The notes below the pieces were generated by a model. That model was not told where the DNA came from and ran no database searches. It was given only the letters and a program-made list of their open reading frames with translations. Position numbers and translations under genes: made by a program. Below are positions 38,241 to 47,027 of a stretch of 64,000 nucleotides of DNA, piece by piece (position 1 is the stretch's first letter; every line of letters starts with the position of its first letter). This stretch comes from Streptomyces sp. NBC_00690. GTDB lineage: Bacteria; Actinomycetota; Actinomycetes; Streptomycetales; Streptomycetaceae. The stretch covers positions 2,418,001 to 2,482,000 of the forward strand of contig NZ_CP109009.1 in the NCBI RefSeq assembly GCF_036226685.1, in the 5' to 3' direction.

Positions 38241-40296
38241 ACTTAGGAGGTTCGGCAGGGGAAAGCTGCCACGTGCCGCGATCGTCGCGGTCGTCTTGCT
38301 GCCGTTGCTGTACGGGGCGCTGTACCTGTGGTCCTTCTGGGACCCCTACGCACAACTCGACCGGGTGCCCGTGGCCCTCGTCAACGAGGACGACGGTGCG
38401 ACCGCACGGGGCGAGCAGATCTCGGCGGGCGACGAGATCGCGCGGGGCCTGATCGACAGCGATGTGTTCGCCTGGCACGAGGTCAGCGCCGATGAGGCAC
38501 GCGAAGGCGTCGAGAACGGCGCGTACTACCTCTCCCTGACCCTGCCGAAGGACCTCAGCTCACGCATCGCGTCCAGCGAGGGCGACTCCCCCGAGACCGG
38601 CGCACTCCAGGTGCACACGAACGACGCCAACAACTACATCGTCGGGCAGATCTCCCGGACGGTGTTCGCCGAGGTCCGCACGGCTGCGTCGGCGAAGGCG
38701 TCGCGCGGCTTCCTGGACCGGATCTTCATCTCGTTCTCCGACATCCACACGGCGACCGAGGAGGCCGCCAAGGGCGCGACCGAGTTGAAGGGCGGCATCG
38801 GGGAGGCCAAGAAGGGCTCCCGTGACCTCGCGGAGGGCCTCAAGGACGCGAAGGCCAGCGCGGGAAAGCTGGCGGGCGGTCTGACCGAGCTCACCGAAGG
38901 AGCCGGCGAACTGGAGTCGGGCTCGCGGCAGCTCGCCTCCGGGACACAGACCCTCGCGGACAAAGTCAACGGGCTCGCCGACGGCGTCCGTCCCCATCTG
39001 AAGGACGACGGCAAGTCGATCGGAAAGGCGGCCCGAGTGGCCGCCGACTCCTCCCGGGCGCTGCGCGAACGGATGGAGACCATGGTGAGCGCGGCCCCGA
39101 CCGCAGCCGCCACGGCGCGTACTTCGGCCGATGAACTGGCCGCGATCCACCGCGAGCGCTGTGTGGAGGCCGAGCAGCCGGATGCGGCCTGCCCCGCCCT
39201 CCAGCGGGCCAGTACCGCGGCCACGGCAGCGGCGGGTGCCGCGAAAGACGCCAACGCTTCGGTGCAGGGGAACAAGCGCGAGTTCAAGAGGTTCGACGCC
39301 AAGCTCGCCGACCTCCAGGGCGAGGCGGACGACCTCGCCCGGCGCGCCCCCGGTCTCGACGACGACCTCGACTCCGCCGTGAAGAAGGTCAACGCCCTCA
39401 ACTCCGGGGCGAAGAACGTCTTCCAAGGGGCGAAGAAGCTGCATTCGGGGCTGGGCGGCGCGCAGTCCGGCTCCACCGAACTGGACTCCGGGGTCGGCAA
39501 GCTGACGAAGGGCGCCGGGAACCTGGACGGCGGACTGTTCAAGCTCGCCGATGGATCCGCGGACCTGGCCGGCGGCCTCAAGGACGGTGTCACCAAGATC
39601 CCGGACTACGACGAGCCGGACCGTGACCGCCGTACGGAGGTGATGGCCGACCCCGTACGCCTCGCGAGCACGTCCTTGAACGAGGCGCCCAACTACGGCA
39701 CCGGCTTCGCTCCGTACTTCATCCCGCTCTCCCTGTGGGTGGGCGCCATGGTCGCCTACATGATCGTCTCGCCGCTCAACCGTCGGGCGCTCGCCGCGGG
39801 AGGCTCTGCCTGGCGGATCGCGCTGGCGGGGTGGCTGCCGGTGGTAGCGATCGGACTGGTACAGGTCGGCGCACTCATGTCGGTACTGCACTGGGGGCTC
39901 GGGCTGACCCTGGCCCACGCCGGCGGTACGGTCGCGTTCCTGGCGCTCACCATCGGCTGCTTCGCCTCGATCATCCAGTGGCTGAACGCCCGTTTCGGTG
40001 CCGCGGGGCGCATCCTCGTACTCGCCGTGCTGATGCTCCAGTTGACCTCTGCCGGCGGCACCTATCCCGTCCAGACCAGCCCGGCGTTCTTCAACGCCCT
40101 GCACCCCTTCTTGCCGATGACCCATGTGGTCGAGGCGCTGCGCAGGCTGATCACGGGTGGTGGGCTCGATCCGGTGTGGCAGGCCAGTGCCGTCCTGCTC
40201 GCGTTCACCGCGGGCGCGCTCGCCCTCACGGCACTGTCCGCGCGCCGCAAACAGGTGTGGACGCTGGATCGACTCCACCCCGAACTGAGCCTCTGA
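38212..40296 (+). CDS. YhgE/Pip-family membrane protein
   Basis: A 694-residue protein of the YhgE/Pip family (phage infection protein homologues). One membrane helix lies near the N-terminus (PRAAIVAVVLLPLLYGALYLW). A long extracytoplasmic region (about 40-490) carries heptad-like KGATELKGGIGEAKKGS repeats suggesting coiled coil, and five to six helices close the C-terminus from FIPLSLWVGAMVAYMI onward. It starts at ATG 38212 inside the 3' end of the ABC-like gene. Such proteins resemble the membrane part of ABC-2 type systems and are linked to cell envelope stress or, in lactococci, to phage receptors. A role with the degenerate ATPase is inferred from overlap and co-regulation. Confidence 0.9.
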   Translation: MRSPRLAALELRRFGRGKLPRAAIVAVVLLPLLYGALYLWSFWDPYAQLDRVPVALVNEDDGATARGEQISAGDEIARGLIDSDVFAWHEVSADEAREGVENGAYYLSLTLPKDLSSRIASSEGDSPETGALQVHTNDANNYIVGQISRTVFAEVRTAASAKASRGFLDRIFISFSDIHTATEEAAKGATELKGGIGEAKKGSRDLAEGLKDAKASAGKLAGGLTELTEGAGELESGSRQLASGTQTLADKVNGLADGVRPHLKDDGKSIGKAARVAADSSRALRERMETMVSAAPTAAATARTSADELAAIHRERCVEAEQPDAACPALQRASTAATAAAGAAKDANASVQGNKREFKRFDAKLADLQGEADDLARRAPGLDDDLDSAVKKVNALNSGAKNVFQGAKKLHSGLGGAQSGSTELDSGVGKLTKGAGNLDGGLFKLADGSADLAGGLKDGVTKIPDYDEPDRDRRTEVMADPVRLASTSLNEAPNYGTGFAPYFIPLSLWVGAMVAYMIVSPLNRRALAAGGSAWRIALAGWLPVVAIGLVQVGALMSVLHWGLGLTLAHAGGTVAFLALTIGCFASIIQWLNARFGAAGRILVLAVLMLQLTSAGGTYPVQTSPAFFNALHPFLPMTHVVEALRRLITGGGLDPVWQASAVLLAFTAGALALTALSARRKQVWTLDRLHPELSL

Positions 40297-40356
40297 GGTG
40301 CCGCGAAGAGCCCGGAGCGATCCGGGAAGCGGGTCGAACCTGTGAGAATCGGCACC

Positions 40357-40974
40357 ATGGACGCGAGGGACAGCAGCAGCACCAGACGCCGGGCGACACG
40401 GGCGAAACTGTACGAGGCGGCAGTGACACTGATAGCCGAGCAGGGTTTCTCGGCGACCACGGTGGACGAGATCGCCGAGCGCGCCGGAGTGGCCAAGGGC
40501 ACGGTGTACTACAACTTCAAGAGCAAGACGGAACTCTTCGAGGAACTGCTGCGGTACGGGGTCGGGCTGCTCACCGCCTCACTCCAGTCCGCCGCCGACC
40601 GGACGGCCGAGCGCGGCGGGACGAAGGTGGCCGCGCTGGACGAGATGATCCGGGCCGGCCTGGTCTTCATCGACCGCTACCCGGCCTTCACCCAGCTGTA
40701 CGTCGCCGAACTGTGGCGTACCAACAGGGCGTGGCAGTCGACCTTGCTGGTGGTGCGCCAACAGGCGGTCGCCGTGGTCGAGACGGTGCTCCGGGAGGCC
40801 GTGGACAACGGCGAGCTCAGCGCCGAGATCGACATTCCGCTCACCGCCGCCGCCCTCGTGGGGATGGTGTTGGTGGCGGCGTTGGACTGGCAGTCGTTCC
40901 AGCGGGAGCGGACGCTCGACGACGTCCACGCCGCACTCTCCCGCCTGCTGCACGGAAGGGTGAGCGGTCGCTGA
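40357..40974 (+). CDS. TetR-family transcriptional regulator
   Basis: A 205-residue TetR/AcrR regulator. The N-terminal HTH is GFSATTVDEIAERAGVAKGT followed by VYYNFKSKTELFEELL. The C-terminal ligand domain is divergent, as usual. ATG 40357 gives MDARDSSSTRRRATRAKLYE; a GTG 15 bp upstream is possible. It is the last gene of the operon after the YhgE gene (60 bp gap). It very likely binds the inverted repeat at 37331-37356, giving autoregulation. The inducer is unknown. A hairpin follows at 41038-41086. Confidence 0.93.
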   Translation: MDARDSSSTRRRATRAKLYEAAVTLIAEQGFSATTVDEIAERAGVAKGTVYYNFKSKTELFEELLRYGVGLLTASLQSAADRTAERGGTKVAALDEMIRAGLVFIDRYPAFTQLYVAELWRTNRAWQSTLLVVRQQAVAVVETVLREAVDNGELSAEIDIPLTAAALVGMVLVAALDWQSFQRERTLDDVHAALSRLLHGRVSGR

Positions 40975-41037
40975 CCCGTCCCACCATGCCGGAGGGGCCC
41001 GTCCCGTCCGGAGCCGGAAGAAGCGTGCGTACGAAAG

Positions 41038-41086
41038 ACACCGGCCCGGTGGCACCCGAATCTTCGAGTGTCCACCGGACCGGTGT
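41038..41086 (+). terminator. Hairpin terminator after the TetR gene
   Basis: ACACCGGCCCGGTGG (41038-41052) pairs with CCACCGGACCGGTGT (41072-41086) in a 15-bp stem with one G-U type mismatch and a 19-nt loop. It lies 64 bp after the TetR stop. It could alternatively be an operator or an RNA element given its long loop. Confidence 0.65.
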
Positions 41087-41092
41087 CCCTAC

Positions 41093-41206
41093 CGCTTCCC
41101 CCGTCGTTCCCCCGAGCTTCCCCCGTGCCCCACAGGCGCTTCCCCCGTGCCCGTGGGGCTCGTACTCCCCCGTCCCTCTCCCGTGAACCCCTTCTGATCC
41201 CCCGTG
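41093..41206. repeat. Array of TTCCCCCGT-like C-runs
   Basis: At least seven YCCCCCG or CTCCCG units occur in about 110 bp (CTTCCCCCGT, GTTCCCCCGA, CTTCCCCCGT twice, CTCCCCCGT, CTCCCGT, TCCCCCGT). The complementary strand therefore has G-runs of four to five spaced by 8-20 nt and could form G-quadruplexes. No coding frame accounts for the pattern. Confidence 0.7.
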
Positions 41207-41210
41207 GGTC

Positions 41211-41250
41211 CTCGGGCTCTCCGCTCCCCCGCAGACGCGGAGAGCCCGAG
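41211..41250. terminator. Perfect 14-bp inverted repeat
   Basis: CTCGGGCTCTCCGC (41211-41224) and GCGGAGAGCCCGAG (41237-41250) match without error around a 12-nt loop. It lies between the C-run array and the DUF4126 gene. It may be a second terminator for the YhgE operon or an independent structured element. Confidence 0.7.
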
Positions 41251-41473
41251 GTCGTTCATCGGTGTCGGGCCGGATGTCCCGGAGGAGCCGCGCCGTTCCG
41301 CCACCCCGTGTCGGCGGTACCGGCGCTGGCCCCTCCTGCGTGATCACCACTCTTCCCTCCGCAGCATGACGGCCCATCCGTACGGATACTCAAGTCGACG
41401 ACTAGGTACCAGTACTCACCGCTGCGCATCCGACCCCAGCGCCGAGCGGCGGTCCCTGGATACGATCGCGTCC

Positions 41474-42085
41474 GTGTCCGTACTCCCCCTTGTGTTCACG
41501 AGCGGCTGGGCCAGCGGGATCAACGCCTACGCCGTGGTCCTGCTCCTCGGCATCTTCGGCGCCACCGGACTCACCGACGAAGTACCCGAATCGCTCCAGC
41601 GCACCGATGTGCTGATCGCCGCGGGGGTGCTGTTCCTCTGTGAGGCCGTGGCGGACAAGATTCCGTACGTCGACTCGGTGTGGGACACGGCCCACACCGT
41701 GATCCGCCCGATCGCCGGGGCGGTCGTAGCAGCGCTGTTGGCCGGTGAGAGCGGCTCGCTCCCGGAACTGGCGGCCGGCGCGGTGGGCGGTTCCACCGCC
41801 CTGATGAGCCATCTGGTCAAGGCGGGCACCCGGATGGCGGTCAACACCTCCCCCGAGCCGTTCAGCAATGTCGCCTTGAGCGTGACGGAGGACCTCGGCG
41901 TCGCCGGGATCATCACGTTCGCCATGTTCAATCCCGTGGCGGCTGCCGTCATCGCGGGAGTGCTGCTGGTACTGGGCCTCGTCACGGTCGTCCTGCTCGC
42001 CAGCAGGATCCGGCGCTTCCTTCGACGCAGAGCCCAGCGCCGCGAGGAGAAACGTCTGGCGGCGGGCGGCAGACCCTCGGGGTGA
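41474..42085 (+). CDS. DUF4126 membrane protein
   Basis: A 203-residue integral membrane protein of the DUF4126 family, with about five hydrophobic segments. The N-terminus VSVLPLVFTSGWASGINAYA contains the family's GINAY motif. Other stretches are LIAAGVLFLCEAVADKIPYVDS and VVAALLAGESGS. A highly basic tail (RRFLRRRAQRREEKR) ends the protein. The GTG at 41474 is chosen because it opens the conserved region; TACGAT sits 7 bp upstream, so the mRNA may be leaderless. Function unknown. The next gene starts 57 bp later on the same strand. Confidence 0.85.
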   Translation: MSVLPLVFTSGWASGINAYAVVLLLGIFGATGLTDEVPESLQRTDVLIAAGVLFLCEAVADKIPYVDSVWDTAHTVIRPIAGAVVAALLAGESGSLPELAAGAVGGSTALMSHLVKAGTRMAVNTSPEPFSNVALSVTEDLGVAGIITFAMFNPVAAAVIAGVLLVLGLVTVVLLASRIRRFLRRRAQRREEKRLAAGGRPSG

Positions 42086-42142
42086 GCTGCCGGTCCGGCA
42101 CACCTGGCGGCGGTGTCAGTGGCGGTCGATAGAGTCGGCGGC

Positions 42143-43642
42143 ATGGCACGGATTGCAGTGATCGGCTCGGGAATGGGTGCCATGGCGGCTGCTGCGCGGC
42201 TCGCCGTGGCGGGCCATCGGGTGACGGTGTTCGAGCGCTCGGAGACCTACGGCGGAGTCGTGGGATCCGTTCGGCGTGACGGGTTCGTCTTCGACACCGG
42301 CCCTGGCCTGCTGCACCTACCGGCCGTGTGGCGGGACCTGTTCGTCAAAACCGGCAAGGAACCACTGGAGCAGTGCGTCGATCTGGTGCAGACCGACCCG
42401 GCGAGTCGTCATCTGTTCGCCGACGGTAGCGATGTCTCCCTGCCCAACGCGTCCAGGGCCGGCATCGTCTCCGCGCTGGAGGGGGCGCTGGGTTCGGGGG
42501 CGGGTGAGCGGTGGGGCGCGTTCCTCGGGCGGGCCCGGGAGGCTTGGGACCGCTCGCGCCGGCCACTGCTGGAGGAGCCGCTGCGGTCGGACCGGCAGTC
42601 GTTGGAGCGCGATCCGTATCCCGCGGTGCGCCGGCGCAGACTGCTGCGCTCCCGCCAGGCCGGCACGGTCGCCGAAGTGGGCGCCTGGGAGCTGGACGAT
42701 CCCCGGCTGGCAGCCCTCTTCGACGCGTACGCCCTCTCCTACGGCCTCGACCCGCGCAGCGCCCCGGCGGGCGCAGCCCTGCTGCCGTACATGGAGCAGA
42801 CCTTCGGCAGCTGGTATGTGACAGGGGGGCTGCGGGAGTTGGCCCGCGCGGTGTACGAGCGGTGTGTCGCCCGCAGGGTCGAGTTCGTCTTCGGCGCCGA
42901 GGTCGCATCGATCGTCGAGCAGGACGGCCGGGCCGCCGGGGTCGCCCTGGTCGACGGGACCGTTGCAGAGGCGGACTGGGTGGTCGCGGGTGTCGGGAAC
43001 GCCCGGGACCTGCTCGACCGCCCGCTCCAGCAGGACGACGAGATGTCCGCACAGCCGGTGAACCAGCCCGCCGCGGTGCAGCCGGGTAGGTTCACGGTTC
43101 TGCTGGCGCTGCGGGGCGCCCGATCGTCGACCGCCCACCGGACGGTGGTGCACTCTCCCGACACGGAAGCGGAGGCGGCTGCCGTCTTCAGCGGCCGGGC
43201 CGCCGAACACCCCACGGTCACGGTGCTGCGCCCCGACGATCCGCTGACCCGGCCGGACGCCGAGCACGAGGCGATCACCGTGAGCGCCACGGTCGCGCGA
43301 CAGGGCGAGCGGCTCGACTGGTCCGACAAGGCATTGCGCGAGCGCTATGCGGAGCTGCTGATCGACACGGCGGGGCGAGCGACCGGCGGGGCGCGGGAGC
43401 TGCGCGAAAGACTGCTGTGGCACGAGGTCCTGACACCGGTCGAGACGGGTGTGTTGACCGCGCCCGCGCTGGCCGGGGCGCAGGGGCGTTGGTTGCACCC
43501 GGGGAACAGCACGCTGCTGCCCGGGCTCCTGCTGGTGGGGGGTCATGCCCATCCGGGCGGCGGGCTGGCGCATGTGGGGATGTCGGGAGCGCTCGTCGCC
43601 GGTCTGATCGTCGAGGGAGCGGACTTCCGCGGTTCCCAGTGA
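42143..43642 (+). CDS. Phytoene-desaturase-like FAD-dependent oxidoreductase
   Basis: A 499-residue flavoprotein of the CrtI/phytoene dehydrogenase-like family. The FAD dinucleotide motif is IAVIGSGMGAMAAAARLAVAGH (near the N-terminus, two parts), followed by VTVFERSETYGG. The closing FAD motif is LLLVGGHAHPGGGLAHVGMSGALVAG. No other carotenoid gene lies near, so the substrate may not be a carotenoid. ATG 42143 (MARIAVIGSG) is favoured over the GTG 30 bp upstream. TAGAGT at 42130-42135 is a possible -10 box giving a nearly leaderless transcript. It converges with the next gene. Confidence 0.88.
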   Translation: MARIAVIGSGMGAMAAAARLAVAGHRVTVFERSETYGGVVGSVRRDGFVFDTGPGLLHLPAVWRDLFVKTGKEPLEQCVDLVQTDPASRHLFADGSDVSLPNASRAGIVSALEGALGSGAGERWGAFLGRAREAWDRSRRPLLEEPLRSDRQSLERDPYPAVRRRRLLRSRQAGTVAEVGAWELDDPRLAALFDAYALSYGLDPRSAPAGAALLPYMEQTFGSWYVTGGLRELARAVYERCVARRVEFVFGAEVASIVEQDGRAAGVALVDGTVAEADWVVAGVGNARDLLDRPLQQDDEMSAQPVNQPAAVQPGRFTVLLALRGARSSTAHRTVVHSPDTEAEAAAVFSGRAAEHPTVTVLRPDDPLTRPDAEHEAITVSATVARQGERLDWSDKALRERYAELLIDTAGRATGGARELRERLLWHEVLTPVETGVLTAPALAGAQGRWLHPGNSTLLPGLLLVGGHAHPGGGLAHVGMSGALVAGLIVEGADFRGSQ

Positions 43643-43663
43643 CCGCGAGCGAGACGAACAGCC

Positions 43664-44539
43664 TCAGTAGCGGTACTGCTGGTCGTTCTGGCCGGAGTCG
43701 TAGCCGTACTGCGCGGGTTCCTCGTGCGGCTGCTCATCGGTGTCGCGCTGCTGCGGGACCCACACGCCTCCCGGAGGGGTGTCCGAGTGCGGCTGCTGGG
43801 CGTAGTACGGGTCCGTCGCGTACGGCTGCTCGTTGCCGAAGCTGTCGTAGCTCTCGTAGGTGCCGTACTGCTGTCCGCCGACGTACGGGTCCGAGTAGGC
43901 CGCGTACTGCTGCTGCCCGGTGCCGTAGTCGTACTGCCCGGCCGGGTTCTCCTGCTCGGCGGGCTGCTGCTGGGCGTAGTACGGGTCGAAAGCGCTGGCG
44001 TATGCGTCCGTGTGGGCATCGGCGCCCTGGGGATCGCCTGCGGTCGGGCTCTGGTGCTGTTCGTCGTCCTGGCGGGCGTTCAGGGCGTCGTAGGCCGCAT
44101 CGCTGTAGACGCCGTACTGACCGGTCTCGTCGGGCAGGGGCAGCGGCTCGTATATGGCCTGGGGCCCCACGGTGGTCTCCATGGCGGCGAACGCCTGCGC
44201 GTTCTCCTCGATCGGGGACACCTCAAGGGCCGGCTCGCGCGGCCCGTCGCCGCTACCCGCCCGACGGCGACGGCTCGCCCCCGGACCGCCGCCGATGGCC
44301 CAGCCGGTGGAGAAGCCCTTGCGGAAGGAGAGCGTCACACAGGTCTGGCCGATGGCGAAGGCGATGGCACCGAGACCGATGACGGCAACGGATGACATCA
44401 GTACGCCGATGACCACTCCGAGGAAGCCGCCGAAGGCCAACAGCCGCCAGCGCAGCCGCGCCTTGTACTGCAGCAGGACCTCGCCGAGCAACCACAGCGC
44501 GACGACACCGAAAGCGATATAGAGGACCGTCCAGCCCAT
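43664..44539 (-). CDS. Membrane protein with Gln/Tyr-rich tail
   Basis: A 291-residue protein. Three hydrophobic segments span residues 4-72 (LYIAFGVVALWLLGEVLL, LLAFGGFLGVVIGVLMS and VIGLGAIAFAIGQTCVTL). The remaining ~200 residues are hydrophilic and low-complexity, rich in Gln, Tyr, Asp and Pro with YYAQQ, YDYGTGQQQY and QQYGTYESYD stretches. A basic ASRRRRAGSG patch lies just after the membrane part. The Tyr/Gln-rich tail is of the intrinsically disordered kind. Homologues occur in streptomycetes beside metF. No function can be assigned. Confidence 0.85.
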   Translation of the reverse strand: MGWTVLYIAFGVVALWLLGEVLLQYKARLRWRLLAFGGFLGVVIGVLMSSVAVIGLGAIAFAIGQTCVTLSFRKGFSTGWAIGGGPGASRRRRAGSGDGPREPALEVSPIEENAQAFAAMETTVGPQAIYEPLPLPDETGQYGVYSDAAYDALNARQDDEQHQSPTAGDPQGADAHTDAYASAFDPYYAQQQPAEQENPAGQYDYGTGQQQYAAYSDPYVGGQQYGTYESYDSFGNEQPYATDPYYAQQPHSDTPPGGVWVPQQRDTDEQPHEEPAQYGYDSGQNDQQYRY

Positions 44540-44590
44540 GCCCGCCCCTCTCCTTCGGCCGCCGCCCCGGCTCAGGACGGGTACGGCCGG

Positions 44591-45508
44591 TCACGACTGC
44601 ACGTGCAGTCCGAGATTCTCGTAGATTTCGAGCGTCGCAGTCGAGTTGTTGAGCGTGATGAAGTGCAGACCGGGGACACCCTCGGAAAGCAACTCTGCGC
44701 AGAACTCCGTTGCGAACTCGATACCCATGGAGCGTACAGCGGTGGGATCGTCCTTGACGGAGTGGATGCGATCTTTCAGCTCGGACGGGAATGCGGCATT
44801 GCTGAGCTGAGCAAATCGTTCGAGCTGCTTGACGCTCGTGACCGGCATGATCTCGGGAATGATGGGGGTGTCACAGCCTGCCGCGCTGACCCGGTCGCGC
44901 AGGCGCAGATAGTCCTGCGGCTGCCAGAACATCTGGGTGATCGCATAGTCCGCCCCGGCCCGGCACTTGGCGATGAAGTGGCGGATGTCCGTGTCCCAGT
45001 CCTGGGAGCGCGGATGCATCTCGGGGAAGGCGGCAACGCCGACGCAGAAGTCCCCCGACTCCTTGATCAGCTGGACCAAATCGGCCGCGTACTCGACGCC
45101 TTCGGGGTGCTTGATCCACTCCGCGGTCGGGTCGCCGGGCGGGTCGCCGCGGACCGCGAGGATGTTGCGGATACCGGCGTCCGCGTACTGGCCGATCATG
45201 TTGCGCAGTTCCGCGATGGAGTGGTTGACCGCGGTCAGGTGGGCCACCGGAGTCAGCGTGGTGTCGGAGGCGATCTGCTCGGTCGCCCGCACCGTCCCGG
45301 AGCGGGTGGAGCCGCCCGCGCCGTAGGTCACCGAGACGAAGCTGGGAGCCACCGCCTCGATCCTGCGCAGCGCGTTCCAGAGGTTGCGCTCGCCCTTTTC
45401 GGTCTTTGGCGCCCAGAACTCGAAGGAGTAGGAGGTCTTGCCTGTGGCGAGCAGTTCGCGCACTGTCAGTGCGCGATCCGTCCTGGTCGATGAGGTTCCG
45501 AGGGCCAT
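44591..45508 (-). CDS. metF: 5,10-methylenetetrahydrofolate reductase
   Basis: A 305-residue FAD-containing enzyme that makes 5-methyl-THF for methionine synthesis. The barrel motifs are [18 protein letters not shown] (about residue 26, with the catalytic Glu), [40 protein letters not shown] and [13 protein letters not shown]. The length equals E. coli MetF. It starts 101 bp from the thiE stop. The upstream gap contains an inverted repeat that overlaps a possible -10 region, so it may have its own regulated promoter. Confidence 0.96.
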   Translation of the reverse strand: MALGTSSTRTDRALTVRELLATGKTSYSFEFWAPKTEKGERNLWNALRRIEAVAPSFVSVTYGAGGSTRSGTVRATEQIASDTTLTPVAHLTAVNHSIAELRNMIGQYADAGIRNILAVRGDPPGDPTAEWIKHPEGVEYAADLVQLIKESGDFCVGVAAFPEMHPRSQDWDTDIRHFIAKCRAGADYAITQMFWQPQDYLRLRDRVSAAGCDTPIIPEIMPVTSVKQLERFAQLSNAAFPSELKDRIHSVKDDPTAVRSMGIEFATEFCAELLSEGVPGLHFITLNNSTATLEIYENLGLHVQS

Positions 45509-45559
45509 GCTCGCAGGCTAGCGGGGGCCAGGAAGGCATCCCAACCGGAGTCCATCTAT

Positions 45560-45576
45560 CGGACACACACTGTCCG
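45560..45576 (-). promoter_or_regulatory. Inverted repeat upstream of metF
   Basis: CGGACA (45560-45565) and TGTCCG (45571-45576) form a perfect inverted repeat around CACAC. On the minus strand it directly precedes GATAGA, a possible -10, about 50 bp upstream of the metF start. It may be an operator, but no known regulator matches by eye. Confidence 0.45.
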
Positions 45577-45609
45577 TAATCGGGCGGTGGAGATCGATAT
45601 CGGCTGCGC

Positions 45610-46314
45610 TCAGTGACCGCGCGCCACGATCCGTGCCCTGAGTGCTGCTGCGGCGGCGGCCGGGTCGGTGGCCTCGGTGACGGCCCGGACGACGACCACC
45701 CGCCGTGCACCGGCGTCCAGCACCTCGTCGAGGTTCCCCGCGTCGATGCCGCCGATGGCGAACCAGGGGCGTTCGGTGTTGAGGGCGGCCGTGTGTCGGA
45801 CCAGGTCGAGGCCGGGAGCGTGGCGCCCCGGCTTGGTGGGGGTGGGCCAGCACGGTCCGGTGCAGAAGTAGTCCACGCCGGGCTCCACGGCCGCGGCGGT
45901 GGCTTCGGCGGCGGAGTGGGTGGAACGCCCGACCAGGGGGGCGGCGCCGATGATGGCGCGGGCCGCGGGTACGGGCAGGTCGCCCTGGCCCAGATGGAGC
46001 ACGTCCGAGCTGATGGCGTGGGCCACGTCGGCGCGGTCGTTCACCGCGAGGAGCTTGCCGTGCCTGCGGCAGGCGTCCGCGAAGATCCGGAGGTGCTCCA
46101 ACTCCTCCGCTGCCTCCATGCCCTTGTCCCGCAGTTGCACGATGTCCACCCCGCCGGAGAGGACCGCGTCGAGGAAGTCGGGGAGGTCCCCCTGCCGTGT
46201 CCTGGCGTCGGTGCACAGATAGAGCCGGGCACCGGCCAGGGCGCTGCGCAGCTGCTCGGCGTCCGCCACCGCCCGTGTGGACGGTTCGGACGACGGCGCG
46301 TGAGTCGCGGACAT
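45610..46314 (-). CDS. thiE: Thiamine-phosphate synthase
   Basis: A 234-residue TIM-barrel enzyme joining HMP-pyrophosphate and the thiazole phosphate into thiamine phosphate. Motifs: [13 protein letters not shown] (Gln-Arg-Lys of the pyrophosphate site), [32 protein letters not shown]-type [11 protein letters not shown] and [22 protein letters not shown] 46314 follows GGGGGG at good spacing; an upstream in-frame start has no support. The thiazole genes thiO-S-G lie 2.5 kb away on the other strand. It is preceded by a structured leader. Confidence 0.95.
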   Translation of the reverse strand: MSATHAPSSEPSTRAVADAEQLRSALAGARLYLCTDARTRQGDLPDFLDAVLSGGVDIVQLRDKGMEAAEELEHLRIFADACRRHGKLLAVNDRADVAHAISSDVLHLGQGDLPVPAARAIIGAAPLVGRSTHSAAEATAAAVEPGVDYFCTGPCWPTPTKPGRHAPGLDLVRHTAALNTERPWFAIGGIDAGNLDEVLDAGARRVVVVRAVTEATDPAAAAAALRARIVARGH

Positions 46315-46337
46315 GCTGATCCCCCCGGAGTTGCTCG

Positions 46338-46383
46338 GCGGTGTGCGACCGGACCGTGACACGGTCAATTGGCCGCACACCGC
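46338..46383 (-). promoter_or_regulatory. Structured leader of thiE
   Basis: GCGGTGTGCG (46338-46347) pairs with CGCACACCGC (46374-46383). Between them GACCGTG and CACGGTC form a second dyad. The structure lies 24 bp upstream of the thiE ATG and next to its ribosome binding site. TPP riboswitch consensus elements are absent, so this is not a THI box. Confidence 0.6.
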
Positions 46384-46540
46384 TGGTGCTGTGTCGTTCG
46401 CGATGGCGCGACCCGGGCGGGGTGGACCACCGTGTGTGGAGAGGCGGCGGCGAACTCCGCGGCCTCCCATGAATGACGGGATGTGTCAGACGCGGCCCGA
46501 GGACCGTCCCGTGATCCCTGCGGGCGCTCGACGACAACCC

Positions 46541-46906
46541 TTAGACGGCGAGTGCCTGCGCTCTGCGCTTCACCTCCGTGCCGCGGTTCTCGCTGAGCGC
46601 CTGGGCGGGGGTGCCCGGCAGAGACGGGTCGGGAGTGAAGAGCCACTCCAGCATCTCCGCGTCGCTGAAGCCGTCGTCCCTCAGCAGGGTCAGGGTTCCG
46701 GCGAGCCCCTTCACCACCTTGTCTTCGCTGATGAAGGCGGCGGGGACATGGAGCGCCCTGTTCTCCCCGCGGCGCACCGCGATCAGCTGGCCCTCCTTGA
46801 CCAACTGCCTCACACGGGTCACCTCGACTCCGAGCTTCTCCGCGATGTCGGGGAGGTTGAGCCAGTCAGGCACAAGGGCATCGATCTTTGCGTCAATCTC
46901 GGTCAC
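46541..46906 (-). CDS. Rv2175c-family DNA-binding protein
   Basis: A 121-residue protein like M. tuberculosis Rv2175c. The N-terminal winged HTH is DWLNLPDIAEKLGVEVTRVR QLVKEG in outline (residues 13-38), followed by LIAVRRGENRALHVPAAFI. The C-terminal part (LTLLRDDGFSDAEMLEWLF) is conserved too. In mycobacteria Rv2175c is a DNA-binding substrate of the kinase PknL, which lies next to it. Here a PASTA kinase gene lies 4.4 kb away (51343). Phosphorylation by that kinase is an inference from this conserved neighbourhood. Confidence 0.9.
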   Translation of the reverse strand: MTEIDAKIDALVPDWLNLPDIAEKLGVEVTRVRQLVKEGQLIAVRRGENRALHVPAAFISEDKVVKGLAGTLTLLRDDGFSDAEMLEWLFTPDPSLPGTPAQALSENRGTEVKRRAQALAV

Positions 46907-47027
46907 GGGACAAGCCTGCCATCTGGGACTGTCAGCCGGTAGCCGGGCCCCGGTCGTCGAGGGTTGCCATCCGGGGATGTGTGAGGGGAATCGCTGGTCA
47001 GCGGCCTGGCAGAACGCCCATTTCGAT

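Larger units (their letters stand above)
40975..41473. other. Gene-free 0.5 kb with C-run array and two hairpins
   Basis: Nothing in these 499 bp looks coding. The contents are a hairpin at 41038-41086, a C-run-rich array at about 41093-41206 and a second, perfect hairpin at 41211-41250. The last 120 bp are the likely promoter region of the DUF4126 gene and include TACGAT (41461-41466), 7 bp before its GTG. Confidence 0.6.

Noticed and set aside
46315..46540. TPP riboswitch upstream of thiE
   Set aside because: The CTGAGA and ACCTGATC elements are absent on the sense strand; only a nested inverted repeat is present.
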